Positions 14,551 through 24,241 of a stretch of 64,000 nt of DNA are shown one piece after another. The translations under genes and the position numbers were made by a program. The notes under the pieces were generated by a model that was given only the letters and a program-made list of their open reading frames with translations, was not told the origin of the DNA and searched no databases. Source of the stretch: Mycolicibacter virginiensis. Its GTDB lineage: Bacteria > Actinomycetota > Actinomycetes > Mycobacteriales > Mycobacteriaceae. How positions within the stretch are numbered: the first letter of the stretch is position 1; every line of letters starts with the position of its first letter. The DNA lies in contig NZ_CP092430.2 in NCBI RefSeq assembly GCF_022374935.2, positions 2,232,001-2,296,000 of the forward strand, written 5' to 3'.

Positions 14551-16926
14551 GTGCCATCAGTGGTGGCAGCCGGCAGAACCCTCGTGCTGACCGAGGAGTT
14601 CCGCGCTGCATTGGGGCTGCTGGCAGCGGGCCGGAACCTCTTCCTGACCGGCAAGGCCGGCACGGGCAAGTCGACGCTCATCCGCCACTTCATGGCCTCC
14701 ACTGACCGCAACGTCGTGGTGGTCGCGCCGACCGGGATCGCCGCCCTCAACGTCGACGGCCACACCATCCACCGCCTGTTCGGATTTCGGCCCACCACAA
14801 CGCTGCCTGATGTCGTCGGCGGCGACTACCGGCCCGGGCGCTTCACCAAGACTCTGGCCAAGCTGCAGACCCTGATCATCGACGAAGCGTCCATGGTGCG
14901 TGCCGACGTGTTCGACATGATCGCGGGAGCGCTGCAGCGGTTCGGGCCGGCGCCGGGAACCGCGTTCGGCGGGGTTCAGGTGGTGTTGGTGGGCGACCTC
15001 TACCAGCTGCCCCCGGTGGTCACCGAGGGCGAGCAACACTATTTCTCGACGACCTATGACACCCCGTATTTCTTTTCGGCGAACACCTTCGACCGTGCGG
15101 AGTTTCCGAGCATTTCGCTGACGACGGTGTTTCGCCAGCTCGGCGATGACCGGATGACCGCGATACTCAACGAGATTCGTGAAGGCGTGCTGCTCGGTCA
15201 TGCGAGGGTGCACCTGGACGCCCGGGTGGATCCCGACTTCGTGCCGCCGGACGACGAACTGTGGCTGACGTTGGCCCCCACCAACAGGCTGGTCACCGCG
15301 CGCAATCGGCAGCAGCTGGAGCGGTTGCCGGGCGAGGAGATGGTGCACCGCGCCACCGAATCCGGCGACCTGTCGCTGTTCGACAAGCCGCTGGACGACG
15401 AGTTGCGCTTCAAGGTCGGCGCCCAGGTGATGATGCTCAACAACGATCAGGCCGAGCGCTGGGTCAACGGCTCGATCGGCCGGGTGGTGGGGGTGGGCTA
15501 CGACCGCCACGGCGCCGTGGTCGAAATCGAGTTCCCGGGCGGCGACGTCGCCGAAGTCGCCCCCTTCACCTGGGAGGCCACCCGCCCGGTGGTCGAGGGC
15601 GGAAACTTGCGCCGCGACGTGGTCGGCACCTTCACCCAGTTGCCGTTCAAGCTGGCCTGGGCGATCACCATCCACAAGAGCCAAGGCCAGACACTCGAGC
15701 GGCTAGTGGTGGATCTGTCCGGCGGCATGTTCTCCACCGGCCAGCTGTATGTGGCGTTGAGCCGGTGCACCTCGTTGGCCGGGCTCGTGCTCAAACGCCC
15801 CGTGCTGCCAAAGGATCTGAAGGTGGATCGCCGGATCGCCCGGTTCCTGCGTGCTTCGGCCAACGGCGACCGTGCGCGCCGCTACTGCGCGATCGGTTTG
15901 CTCACCGTGGGCGATGAGGGGCGGATGTCGCGACCGCGCCCGGTGGAGTTGGCGGTGGCATTCGATGACGGCACGGCCGTGTCGACGCTGATCAATCCGC
16001 AGCGGGACCTGGCCGACGCCCGCCAGGCCTATCGAATCGGGGTCGCCGACGTGCTGCTGGCGCCCACGCTGCGGGAGGCCTGGGCGGTGATCGCGCCGAT
16101 GCTGGCCGGCTGTACGCCGGTGGGCGCCAAAGTCGACGAGACCCTGGGGCTGATCGACTTCGAACTCAAGCGACTGGGACAGGTGACTCCGATGCCGCTG
16201 GGGATCGACCTGCGGGGCAACAACAACACCGGCGAGACGGCGCTGCACCGTGCCCGAACCGCGCTCGAGCGACTCGATACCGTCGACGTGGATTGCGGCT
16301 CATCGCCCTTCGGCGAACCCGACGAGACCGACGCCCTGTCGGGAATCCTGCTCAGCCGCGATCCGGACGTCACAACCCCGGCGGCAGAACACCTTCCGGC
16401 GCTGTCGGCGTTGCTGCGGATCAGTCGAACCCTCGGAGCGATCCTGCTGGGCACCCGTCGCGCCGATCAGGTGTCGGTGGCGGGGGAGACCAACTGGGAG
16501 CAGGCGGCGCGCCAGACCGCCGCCGACCAATTGGTCCTGGCGGCCACCCGCACTCGGCTCCCGGATGAGGTGTCGGCGCGGCTGCGCGACGCGTTGCGCG
16601 CGCTGGGCGCCGACGACTTGGCGGCCGGGCTGGCGCAGACGCCGTCGATCCGCGACAACATCGACGCGGTTCTGGTTCCCGGCGCCCGGGTCTGCTTCAC
16701 CGGGACCGCGGTCGACGGCCACGGCCGCGTGCTGGACCGCGACGAAATAGAACGGCGGGCTGCCGCGGCGGGGCTGGCGCCGGTGCGCTCGGTGACCAAG
16801 ACGCGCTGTGAGGTGTTGATCATCGCTGAAGCGGGCACGCAATCCGGAAAGGCCCGCAAAGCCCAGGACTACGGCAAGCCGGTGTTCACCGTCGACGAGT
16901 TCCTGGATTGGCTTACGCGCCGGTGA
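14551..16926 (+). CDS. PIF1/RecD-type superfamily 1 helicase with C-terminal BRCT domain
   Basis: The protein has 791 residues. The N-terminal helicase has Walker A GKAGTGKST at residues 34-42, then VVAPTGIAALNVDGHTIHRL (motif Ia), TLIIDEASMVRADVFD (Walker B/motif II), GDLYQLPPV (motif III) and AITIHKSQGQTLERLVVDLS with YVALSRCTSLAGL (motifs V-VI), the PIF1/Dda pattern. After an ~260-residue middle region it ends in a BRCT domain (GARVCFTGTAVDGHGR ... VFTVDEFLDWLTRR) like that of NAD-dependent DNA ligase. It is likely a 5'-3' DNA helicase recruited to damage or to partner proteins by the BRCT. The start is GTG, with no strong ribosome site. Confidence 0.9.
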   Translation: MPSVVAAGRTLVLTEEFRAALGLLAAGRNLFLTGKAGTGKSTLIRHFMASTDRNVVVVAPTGIAALNVDGHTIHRLFGFRPTTTLPDVVGGDYRPGRFTKTLAKLQTLIIDEASMVRADVFDMIAGALQRFGPAPGTAFGGVQVVLVGDLYQLPPVVTEGEQHYFSTTYDTPYFFSANTFDRAEFPSISLTTVFRQLGDDRMTAILNEIREGVLLGHARVHLDARVDPDFVPPDDELWLTLAPTNRLVTARNRQQLERLPGEEMVHRATESGDLSLFDKPLDDELRFKVGAQVMMLNNDQAERWVNGSIGRVVGVGYDRHGAVVEIEFPGGDVAEVAPFTWEATRPVVEGGNLRRDVVGTFTQLPFKLAWAITIHKSQGQTLERLVVDLSGGMFSTGQLYVALSRCTSLAGLVLKRPVLPKDLKVDRRIARFLRASANGDRARRYCAIGLLTVGDEGRMSRPRPVELAVAFDDGTAVSTLINPQRDLADARQAYRIGVADVLLAPTLREAWAVIAPMLAGCTPVGAKVDETLGLIDFELKRLGQVTPMPLGIDLRGNNNTGETALHRARTALERLDTVDVDCGSSPFGEPDETDALSGILLSRDPDVTTPAAEHLPALSALLRISRTLGAILLGTRRADQVSVAGETNWEQAARQTAADQLVLAATRTRLPDEVSARLRDALRALGADDLAAGLAQTPSIRDNIDAVLVPGARVCFTGTAVDGHGRVLDRDEIERRAAAAGLAPVRSVTKTRCEVLIIAEAGTQSGKARKAQDYGKPVFTVDEFLDWLTRR

Positions 16927-16936
16927 GCGGCAGGGC

Positions 16937-17365
16937 TCAGTCCAAGTCCGCCAAGGCTTTCCGCGCGGCCTCAAGCTCGGCTTCGAGTGCGGCCACCCGG
17001 GCGGCATGCTGCGAGCGCGCCTCGTCCATCAGCGCCTCGATCGGCGCGAACAGCTCCTCATGCAGTTCCTTGGCGGCCCGCGACACCGCAGCCGCCGCGA
17101 CCGCGAGGTTGCGCACCAGAAAGCTGCTGCCCTGCTTGATCTCGGCATGCCACTCGCCATCGGCGGTACCGGTCACGGTCAGGGTCAACTCGAGCGTCTT
17201 GGCCTTCTTCCCGGCCGACTTCTTGACCGGCTCCTTGACCGGCTCCTTGACCTCAGGAGTCTCGGGAGCCTCGGGGACGGCGGTGACAGTGTCGGCGAGC
17301 GGACCCATCCCAAGGCTGTCGGGGGTGATGACCGGGGCTTCGGGGGCGAACGTGGGTGCAGTCAT
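16937..17365 (-). CDS. Hypothetical protein with C-terminal coiled coil
   Basis: The protein has 142 residues from ATG 17365, which follows AAGGAGG at ideal spacing; the longer upstream reading lacks support. The N-terminus is Pro/Glu-rich and unstructured, with a KEPVKEPVKKSAGKKAK linker. The middle LELTLTVTGTADGEWHAEIK is a beta element, and the last ~60 residues (VAALEAELEAARKALADLD) form a coiled coil. I know similar mycobacterial proteins of unknown function. It converges on the helicase gene. Confidence 0.65.
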   Translation of the reverse strand: MTAPTFAPEAPVITPDSLGMGPLADTVTAVPEAPETPEVKEPVKEPVKKSAGKKAKTLELTLTVTGTADGEWHAEIKQGSSFLVRNLAVAAAAVSRAAKELHEELFAPIEALMDEARSQHAARVAALEAELEAARKALADLD

Positions 17366-17524
17366 AATCGTGGCAACCTCCTTGTTCAATCGTCGCCCGC
17401 GGCGGCGGGCAAGCTCACCGCTTATTAGAACACATGTTCGACAAGGTTGGTTCGTCCGGTCACCGGCGGCGCCCGATGCCACACCCTATGCTGGGGCGAC
17501 GTCCCCGACGCCGAGGAATCCGAC

Positions 17525-18661
17525 GTGCCGCTGAACTCTCGAGCCCACACCCCGCCGGTCGCGGTGTCCGCGCGGACCGAATACCTGTCCGACCGGCACT
17601 GCGGGGCTGCCACGCTCGCGGCGTTGCTGTTGGGGGCGGGGCTGATCGCGTTGGTCGTACTGAATCTCGCCGGGGCAACCGCTTTCGTGATCGCGACGAC
17701 GACGGCGGCGTTGATCACCGCCTCGCTGGGTGTCGGTGCTTACGGACGGTTGGGTGAGCGGGCGGCGATTGTGATCACCCTCGACTCGGAGGCCGTGTAT
17801 TTCGGCGACGAGGACCGCGAGATCGTGAGTTACCCGCTGACTTCGCTGACCGCGGCACGGCGGGGCGGACCGGCTGCGGTCACCTCGACCGACGGCCGGC
17901 ACCTGACGGTGCAGGGCCAGAAATACCTGAAGCTGACGTTCGCCACCGACGCCGGGAGCGACGAATGGTGGGTGGCGATCATCGAATCCGATCCCGCGGC
18001 AGCGGAGATACTGCGGCGTTTGCAGGCGGTGCTGCCGGCACCGGCAGCCGCATCCACCCGGGCACGCGCTGCCGCGCCACCGCCCCCGCGGCCGCCGTCG
18101 GCTCCATCGGCCCCGCCGCCGGTGGGGCCACGGATCGCCGACGCCGGCACCGAGGAAGCGGCTAAACGGTTGTGGGAGGACGCGCTCCGGCACCACAACG
18201 ACATCCTCGGTGCCTACGGCGCCTACGAACTCGACCCGGCGATGCTGCTGCGCTACCCGGCCATCACCGATGTGACCGTCGAGCAGACCCAGACCTTCCA
18301 GGAGGCCCTCGACGAGGCGCAGGCCCTGCGCACCGAGGCCTACCCGGGCAATCGCGGCCTGGCCGACGCCTACCAGCAGGCGGTCGTCGTGCTGCGCCGC
18401 GCCTGGATCGGCTGCGAGGCCCACGGGAAGAAAGTCGGCACCAGCTACCTCGATCCGGCCGACCAAGACGAACTCGACACCGCACTCAAGCTCTACAACC
18501 ACGCGGCGGCCAGCACCATGCCCGCCGAACAGGCCACCTACTACGGGCGCGTCCGCGAGATCGTCGGCAAGCTCGCCGAGCGCGGTGCGATCCGCCCGCC
18601 GAAAGTTCAGCTCGCACAACTGGAAGGCGTGACTCGCCGGGCTATCGAGTCGGCGCGGTAA
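17525..18661 (+). CDS. Membrane protein of unknown function
   Basis: The protein has 378 residues from GTG 17525, with GAGGAA upstream; the longer in-frame reading from 17447 is not needed. Two transmembrane helices (about residues 30-50 and 54-75: LLLGAGLIALVVLNLAGA and AFVIATTTAALITASLG) are followed by a cytosolic PH-like beta domain (REIVSYPLTSLTAARRGG ... YLKLTFATD). Then comes a Pro/Ala-rich linker at ~175-200 and a helical C-terminal domain (~210-378). I cannot assign a function. It faces, tail to tail, another multi-domain membrane protein at 18665. Confidence 0.7.
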   Translation: MPLNSRAHTPPVAVSARTEYLSDRHCGAATLAALLLGAGLIALVVLNLAGATAFVIATTTAALITASLGVGAYGRLGERAAIVITLDSEAVYFGDEDREIVSYPLTSLTAARRGGPAAVTSTDGRHLTVQGQKYLKLTFATDAGSDEWWVAIIESDPAAAEILRRLQAVLPAPAAASTRARAAAPPPPRPPSAPSAPPPVGPRIADAGTEEAAKRLWEDALRHHNDILGAYGAYELDPAMLLRYPAITDVTVEQTQTFQEALDEAQALRTEAYPGNRGLADAYQQAVVVLRRAWIGCEAHGKKVGTSYLDPADQDELDTALKLYNHAAASTMPAEQATYYGRVREIVGKLAERGAIRPPKVQLAQLEGVTRRAIESAR

Positions 18662-18664
18662 CCG

Positions 18665-20179
18665 TCAGCGGGTTCCCGGTTGGAGGAACTCGCCGGTAGG
18701 CGAGTAGGTGCCCGCCGCGGCGTCCACGTTGGCGAGCTGAATGCGTATCGCCAGTCCGCGTCCATCGCTGGTCTCATCGGACATCTCGATATCGACGGCG
18801 CGGCTTTCATAGGGTTCAAGGGATCCGCGGTGCATCGCCTGCCTGCGAACCGATTCGAACGCCGTCAGTGACACGTCGTCGAAGCTGAATCCCGGCGTGT
18901 TCGATCCCCAGGAGCGATCGACGACCTCGGGAAGCTCCCCGGGAACCACGACGGCCTCGCCCTTGCGGTGGTCGGAGCGGAACTCGATGAGCACCCCTCC
19001 GCTGTTCTGAATGGTGCTGGCGTGCAGGTGCGGGGTGTTGCGCACGATTCCGCGAATCTGAAAGCTGGTCAGCACGGGGTCGGATGCCGCGATGCCGGCC
19101 AGCTCTAACGCCTGGTGCGCGCGTTTGAACGCCTCGCCGAAATCGGCCGGGTCGAACAACTCGGCAACCGTCCCGTCGGGCCGCGCCTGGATGGTGGTGG
19201 GGAACGGGAATGTGTTGGGAACGTTGAATTTACCGGTGAGAATGATCGGCTTTGCGGGCCCCGACCGTTTGATCTGGAAGTCCTCCAGGTTGCCGTCATT
19301 GCCCACTGCGCGGAACTGCTGCGCCATCCGCTCGGCGATGGTGGTCAGTTCGATCGAGGCCACGTCACGGGCGGTGAAGGTGCTGGTTTTGCGTAGCGTG
19401 TTCGGCGTTGCGCTGGTGTATGTGTCGCGGCCGTTGTTGATGTACACGGTCGTCGACTCGCCGTTGGTCGGATTGAGCACCGAGCCGTAATCGGATCCGC
19501 CGTCGGAGAAGCGAAGATCCAGCAGATTGTCGGCAGCACCAGATCCCAGTTTCTCGGTGATCGCGCGAAGCATGTTGTCCCGGCGTGCATCCAGATTGGC
19601 GGTTTTGGCGGTGATCTGCGACGCGGTGACCGGAAGCGCGGGCAGCCTGACCGAGACACGCCACACATCACCGGCCGCGAACAGTACCGCCAGCGCGGTC
19701 ATTACCGTGATCGTCGGATAGATCACGGCCCGCATTCCGGGGTGATCGTCGAAATCGGGGGAGCGCCTCGACTCGCGCGGCGGTAACCCGTCCGGGGGCA
19801 GGGACGTGAGGGGATTATCGGCCAGCGCCTGAAAGTCCTTGCGCGACATCGCTGTCATCCAGCGTGCCCGATATGAGGTGTCGTTGGCGGGGCTGATGGT
19901 GGCGGTCACCAACGTGGGCTGCTGATCCTCGTTGGCCAGGGTGCTGCGGGTGAGCGCCTCAACACGTGCCGGCACGAAGCGATCAGATACCCCGGCGCGG
20001 TAGGTGGTGAGCCCCGAGATACGTGAGGGGCGCGGCGCGATCAGCAATCCGGCAAGGATCAGCGGAATCCCGATGAACGCGGCCATCCACCAGGGATTGA
20101 AGGCACCGAGCCCGATCCCCGCGGCGATGACGGCACCGGCCAGGCCGGCGCGAATCGCTGGCCCCATGCCCCTGGGCAT
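18665..20179 (-). CDS. Membrane protein of unknown function
   Basis: The protein has 504 residues. Two N-terminal helices (AGLAGAVIAAGIGLGAF and WMAAFIGIPLILAGLLIA) precede a cytosolic loop of ~90 residues. A third helix (VIYPTITVMTALAVLFAAG) leads to a ~330-residue outer domain. That domain begins with helical VTASQITAKTANLDARRDNM and contains SVLNPTNGESTTVYINNGRD and GVLIEFRSDHRKGEAVVVPG. No enzyme motif is seen. The architecture suggests an envelope protein with a large periplasmic sensor or binding domain. The gene ends 4 bp from the end of the convergent gene at 17525. Confidence 0.7.
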   Translation of the reverse strand: MPRGMGPAIRAGLAGAVIAAGIGLGAFNPWWMAAFIGIPLILAGLLIAPRPSRISGLTTYRAGVSDRFVPARVEALTRSTLANEDQQPTLVTATISPANDTSYRARWMTAMSRKDFQALADNPLTSLPPDGLPPRESRRSPDFDDHPGMRAVIYPTITVMTALAVLFAAGDVWRVSVRLPALPVTASQITAKTANLDARRDNMLRAITEKLGSGAADNLLDLRFSDGGSDYGSVLNPTNGESTTVYINNGRDTYTSATPNTLRKTSTFTARDVASIELTTIAERMAQQFRAVGNDGNLEDFQIKRSGPAKPIILTGKFNVPNTFPFPTTIQARPDGTVAELFDPADFGEAFKRAHQALELAGIAASDPVLTSFQIRGIVRNTPHLHASTIQNSGGVLIEFRSDHRKGEAVVVPGELPEVVDRSWGSNTPGFSFDDVSLTAFESVRRQAMHRGSLEPYESRAVDIEMSDETSDGRGLAIRIQLANVDAAAGTYSPTGEFLQPGTR

Positions 20180-20242
20180 CTAATGGCCCTTCCGCGAAGC
20201 TGCGCCCTGGGACTGCGGCAGGGTCATCGTCGACGCCATCGC

Positions 20243-20941
20243 TCAATCCGTGTGCGCCGGCGTCATCGAGGAGATGTAGTAGGTCTCCTGCCCGGTGGGG
20301 TAGCCGCCGCCGTCGGTGGCGATGTGGACGTGGTCGTAGTGGTTGGCGGTCTCGTTGCCGTAATCCGAGGTCCAGTTGCCGCCGCCGACTCCGGGGTAGA
20401 TCTTCTGTCGCCAGATCACGTGGTTGACACCCCACCGTTGGGCGTTGGCCAGCGCGTAGCCGGCGATCTGGTCGCCGAGCAGGATGCCGGCCTCACTGTG
20501 GTAGTCCGGGATCATCACGTCGATAGCCAACCCGTCGGGATGCCACTTCAACGGGTCCTGGCGATAGCCGTAGATGGTTTTGATCTCCTGAAACAACACA
20601 CCGATGGTGCGGGCCGCCCAGATGGTCTTGACCTGGAGCCCGTTCTCCGGCGCCGCACCGGGGGGCAGCGGGAAGGTGAATTGCTGGCCTTCGGTGGGCA
20701 TCGGCACGCTCGCCGCCAGCGCCGCGGCCTCGGCGGGGTTGGCGATGCGCATCCCTCCGGCGGGTTGCTGGGCTGGGTTCGACGGGGCCGACGGGGCCGC
20801 CACGGCGGTCTCGGTGGGCTTGGGCGCCGCATCGTGGCTGCTCTGGGCATAGATGAGGGCGGCCGAGACCGCCAGCGACGTCAGAATGGCCAGGCTGCGA
20901 CCGCAGAACCTGGCAATCTTTCGTCCGTCCACCCAGAGCAC
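20243..20941 (-). CDS. Secreted peptidase-like protein (VanY/ARB-07466-type fold)
   Basis: The protein has 232 residues from GTG 20941, placed just after the malic enzyme stop; an ATG at 20992 would add 17 residues but overlap that gene. A signal/anchor helix (SLAILTSLAVSAALIYA) precedes a Pro/Ala-rich linker. The C-terminal ~130 residues include YGYRQDPLKWHPDGLAIDVM, YALANAQRWGVNHVIWRQKI and NETANHYDHVHIATDGGG. The HxxGxAIDV and HYDHVH metal-type signatures recall D-Ala-D-Ala carboxypeptidase or phage lysin domains, so it is likely a cell-wall hydrolase or a wall-binding relative. The function is inferred from fold-level similarity only. Confidence 0.65.
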   Translation of the reverse strand: MLWVDGRKIARFCGRSLAILTSLAVSAALIYAQSSHDAAPKPTETAVAAPSAPSNPAQQPAGGMRIANPAEAAALAASVPMPTEGQQFTFPLPPGAAPENGLQVKTIWAARTIGVLFQEIKTIYGYRQDPLKWHPDGLAIDVMIPDYHSEAGILLGDQIAGYALANAQRWGVNHVIWRQKIYPGVGGGNWTSDYGNETANHYDHVHIATDGGGYPTGQETYYISSMTPAHTD

Positions 20942-20946
20942 TTTAG

Positions 20947-22638
20947 TTACTTGAGCTCGGATAGCGCTGGATCGGTGGTTTCGGGTGGCCATCGAGTCGG
21001 ATAGTCCGGCGTCCAGCGAGAGCGCCGGACCGCTTCGGCAATCGCCTCATCGGAGGCGGCCGGAGCGACGCCGTCGTGCACCGCCTGGATGGCCACCGCG
21101 GTGGCGATACGGGTGGTGATCGCGGGCAGATCCTCGAACGCGGGCAGCAGCGGTTGGTCGGCGTCGACCAGGGCGGGGGAGGCATCGCCCAGCGTCGCGG
21201 CGGCGGCTCGCATCATCGCGTCGGTGACCCGCGACGCGCGTGCGGCGGTGACCGCAAGCCCGATCGCCGGGAAGATGTAGACGTTGTTGCACTGCGCGAC
21301 GGGGCGGGTGCGCTCGCCGTGTCGGATCGGGGCGAAGGGCGAGCCGGTGGCGATCAGCGCGCGCCCATCGGTCCATTCGTCGAGTTCGGCCGGGTGCGCC
21401 TCGGCCCGGCTGGTGGGGTTGGACAGCGGAAAGATGATCGGACGGTCCGTCTTGGCCGCCAGTTGTCGGACGATCTGCTCGGTGAACGCACCGGCTACCG
21501 TCGACAGGCCCAGCAGGATGCCCACATCGACGTGGTGCACCACATCGGCCAGGCCCCGACCGTCCCAACCGGCCACCCGAGCTGCCGATTGCGCGAAGCG
21601 GCGCTGGCTGTCCGAGAGGTCCTCGCGGTCATCGGTCAGCAGCCCGTTGATATCAATCGCCCAAATCCGTTCGGCGGCTTCGGTTTCGGAGAGCCCTTCG
21701 GCGACCATCTGCTGGCGGATCATCTCCAGCACCCCGATGCCGGCCGAACCGGCGCCGAGCATCACCACCTGCTGCTGCGCCAGCGGACGCCCGGCAGCGC
21801 GGACGGCGCCATGCAGCGCACCAAGAGCTACCGCCGCCGTGCCCTGAATGTCGTCGTTGAACGTCAGCATCCGATCCCGGTACCGCATCAACAGCGGCAG
21901 TGCATGTGTGGTGGCGAAGTCCTCCCACTGCAGCAGCACGTCGGGCAGTTCCTCATGCACGGCGTTCACGAAGTCGTCGACAAAGGAGTAGTAGTCCTCG
22001 TCGCTGATCCGGCGATGGCGCCAGCCGAGGTACTGCGGATCGTGCAGCAGGTCGACATTGTCGGTGCCCACGTCGAGGATGATCGGTAGCGTGCGGGCCG
22101 GATCGATCCCCCCGATCAGCGTGTACAGCGAGAGCTTTCCGATCGGGATGCCCATGCCGCCGATACCCTGGTCGCCCAGGCCCAGGATGCGCTGTCCGTC
22201 GGTGACGACGATGACGTCGACCTGTTCTTCCCGTCGGTTGCGCAGAGCCTCCCGCAGTCGATCGCGATCCGGATAGGAGACGAACAACCCGCGCGGGCGA
22301 CGGTAGATCTCGCTGAATCGCCGGCACGCATCACCGACCGTCGGCGTATAGACGATCGGCAGCATCTCCTCGATATGTTCGCTCAGCAGCCGGTAGAACA
22401 ACGTCTCGTTGCGGTCCTGCAGCGCCCGCAAATAAATGTGCTTGTCCAGGTCGTCATGGCGTGTGGAGAACTCGGCATAGGTGTGGGCGACTTGGTCGGC
22501 GATGGTTTTCACCGCGACCGGCAGCAGACCCAGCAGTCCGAACTCGCGGCGCTCGTCTTGGCTGAAGGCGGTGCCCTTGGTGGTCAGTGGATCGAACAGT
22601 AGAGCCTGGCCGCGTCGTTGCCGCTCCTGAGCTGTCAC
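20947..22638 (-). CDS. mez: NAD(P)-dependent malic enzyme
   Basis: The protein has 563 residues, the normal length. It oxidatively decarboxylates malate to pyruvate, linking the TCA cycle to gluconeogenesis and supplying NAD(P)H. It shows the catalytic Tyr region PIVYTPTVGDACRRFSEIYR, the signature block GIGGMGIPIGKLSLYTLIGG with the catalytic Lys, and metal ligands in EDFATTHALPLL and FNDDIQGTAAVALG. The Rossmann loop is VMLGAGSAGIGVLEMI, and PIIFPLSNPTSRAEAHP lies near the C-terminus. It matches M. tuberculosis Mez (Rv2332) by recall. The downstream wall protein starts right after its stop, so the two may be cotranscribed. Confidence 0.95.
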   Translation of the reverse strand: MTAQERQRRGQALLFDPLTTKGTAFSQDERREFGLLGLLPVAVKTIADQVAHTYAEFSTRHDDLDKHIYLRALQDRNETLFYRLLSEHIEEMLPIVYTPTVGDACRRFSEIYRRPRGLFVSYPDRDRLREALRNRREEQVDVIVVTDGQRILGLGDQGIGGMGIPIGKLSLYTLIGGIDPARTLPIILDVGTDNVDLLHDPQYLGWRHRRISDEDYYSFVDDFVNAVHEELPDVLLQWEDFATTHALPLLMRYRDRMLTFNDDIQGTAAVALGALHGAVRAAGRPLAQQQVVMLGAGSAGIGVLEMIRQQMVAEGLSETEAAERIWAIDINGLLTDDREDLSDSQRRFAQSAARVAGWDGRGLADVVHHVDVGILLGLSTVAGAFTEQIVRQLAAKTDRPIIFPLSNPTSRAEAHPAELDEWTDGRALIATGSPFAPIRHGERTRPVAQCNNVYIFPAIGLAVTAARASRVTDAMMRAAAATLGDASPALVDADQPLLPAFEDLPAITTRIATAVAIQAVHDGVAPAASDEAIAEAVRRSRWTPDYPTRWPPETTDPALSELK

Positions 22639-22736
22639 CTCTCACCCCCAGCTCCGCCGATGAAACCAGCTGCTGCCCTTCCGTCGCACAATAGAACGCT
22701 TCGGCGCCCCGCACCGGCCGTCAGCCGGGTCCGGCG

Positions 22737-23756
22737 CTAACGCCCCGCTCGGTCGATTCGTCTGATCATCCGAGCGGTGGCGGCTTCCGCGGCGAGTCGG
22801 CGCGCTGCCTCCTTGCGACGGCCCCGGGCCCGGTCCAGCGCCGAGCGGATGGTGATGCCCTGTTCGTAGGCCTCGACGACGCGCGGGTCGACGTAGGAGC
22901 TGCGGGCTACCGCCGGGGTGTTGCCCAGTTCCTCGGCGACGTACCGCATTACGGCAGCGACCTCGCGACGGCGGACGGTTTTGGAGGTCGGCTCGCGCGC
23001 GGCGGCGAAGCTCTCGGCTGCCAGCACGGTGCCATGCCAGGTTCGCAGGTCTTTGACGCTGAACTGCTCATCGGTGAGCTCCCGGAACCGCTGGTTGAGG
23101 TCGTCGGCGCGCACTTCGCACCAGCCGTCGGAGGTGCGGTACACCAGCAGCCGCGGCAGGTCGGTCGGCGCACGCAACAGGGCTCGCACCGCACGGACCA
23201 CCAGCGGATCGTCGACCGAGACCGTCCGGCGTACGCCGCTTTTGGCCGGATAGTCGAAGTCCACGCAGCCGCTGCGCATCGTGACGTGGTCACGCAGCAA
23301 GGTGGCCAGCCCGAAGCTGCCGTTTTCCTGGGCGTACTCCTCGCCGCCGGCCCGGAAATAGCCCCGATCGATGAGCTGCTGGGCGACGGCGAGCACCCGA
23401 TCGCGTTTCAGGCCGCGACCGCGCAGATCGGCGAGCAACTCGACGCGCCAGTCCGGCAGCAACTTGGCCAGGGTCAGGACCCGGTCGTACTTCTCCTCGG
23501 AACGTTCGGCCTCCCACTGCGGGTGATACAGGTATTGACGACGCCCGGCAGCGTCTTCTCCGACGGCCTGGATGTGCCCGTTGGGATAGGGGCAGATCCA
23601 CACCTTTCGCCACGCCGGTGGGATGGCCAGCGTCTTGATCCGGGCGAGGACCTGCGGGTCGTCGACCGGATGGCTCCCGTCGCGGTAGGAAAAGCCGCGG
23701 CCCCGACCGATTCGGCGAAGCCCCGGGCCCGCGGTGTTGCTTCTGCGCAGTCTCAC
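22737..23756 (-). CDS. DNA topoisomerase IB (poxvirus type)
   Basis: The protein has 339 residues. It relaxes supercoils through a 3'-phosphotyrosyl intermediate. The N-terminal beta domain carries FSYRDGSHPVDDP and PPAWRKVWICPYPNGHIQA. The catalytic domain has ENGSFGLATLLRDHV, a KSGVRRTV hairpin, DLRTWHGTVLAAESF (catalytic Arg and His region) and the nucleophile Tyr288 in AVARSSYVDPRV. The basic C-terminus is short. Bacterial IB enzymes occur in many soil bacteria and mycobacteria; M. tuberculosis relies on type IA, so this gene is an accessory relaxase here. It is separated by 98 bp from mez. Confidence 0.92.
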   Translation of the reverse strand: MRLRRSNTAGPGLRRIGRGRGFSYRDGSHPVDDPQVLARIKTLAIPPAWRKVWICPYPNGHIQAVGEDAAGRRQYLYHPQWEAERSEEKYDRVLTLAKLLPDWRVELLADLRGRGLKRDRVLAVAQQLIDRGYFRAGGEEYAQENGSFGLATLLRDHVTMRSGCVDFDYPAKSGVRRTVSVDDPLVVRAVRALLRAPTDLPRLLVYRTSDGWCEVRADDLNQRFRELTDEQFSVKDLRTWHGTVLAAESFAAAREPTSKTVRRREVAAVMRYVAEELGNTPAVARSSYVDPRVVEAYEQGITIRSALDRARGRRKEAARRLAAEAATARMIRRIDRAGR

Positions 23757-23807
23757 GGCACCGAATTACCCGCATCGGGACCGCCCGACACGCAGTGCCG
23801 ACCGTGG

Positions 23808-24119
23808 TTAGGCGCCCGGGCACAACTCCTGGCGTGCCGCCTCGGCGATCAAGCCGAACTGCGGCCACGCCGGGTAATGCGGCAGTTGCATTTCGACGGT
23901 TCGCCCTACCCGCAGGTTCTCGCAGATCATGTGCCCGAGGGCTCGCACGCTGGACTCCGAGATCGGCTCGTCGTTCCCGTAGCGCGCGGTGTAGCCGTGG
24001 GTGTTGAGGTATTTCATGAAGCTGGCTTCGTCGGCGTGCGCCGGCGCTGCCGCGACCAACGCTCCCATCGCCACACCGGTGATCGCCAACGGCGCGGTGA
24101 ACCGGGCTGCCCAACTCAT
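23808..24119 (-). CDS. Secreted DUF732-type protein
   Basis: The protein has 103 residues from ATG 24119, which gives a clean signal peptide (RFTAPLAITGVAMGALVAAAPAHAD). The mature part reads EASFMKYLNTHGYTARYG, then VRALGHMICENLRVGRTV, and ends with Cys-containing AARQELCPGA. Small secreted DUF732 proteins of this size are abundant in mycobacteria. They carry two conserved cysteines and have no known function. A longer upstream reading lacks a signal sequence and a ribosome site. The gene is divergent from another small secreted protein at 24242. Confidence 0.75.
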   Translation of the reverse strand: MSWAARFTAPLAITGVAMGALVAAAPAHADEASFMKYLNTHGYTARYGNDEPISESSVRALGHMICENLRVGRTVEMQLPHYPAWPQFGLIAEAARQELCPGA

Positions 24120-24241
24120 AGCTGCAATGCTACGGGCGGTGGTGCCGGCATGGTTTGGCCGGTGCCGGCCAGACCCGGCAAGTCGGCCCGAGCGGCTTCG
24201 GATTGCTGCTAGCGTCAGCGGCGAGGAGAAAGGCGCTGGAC

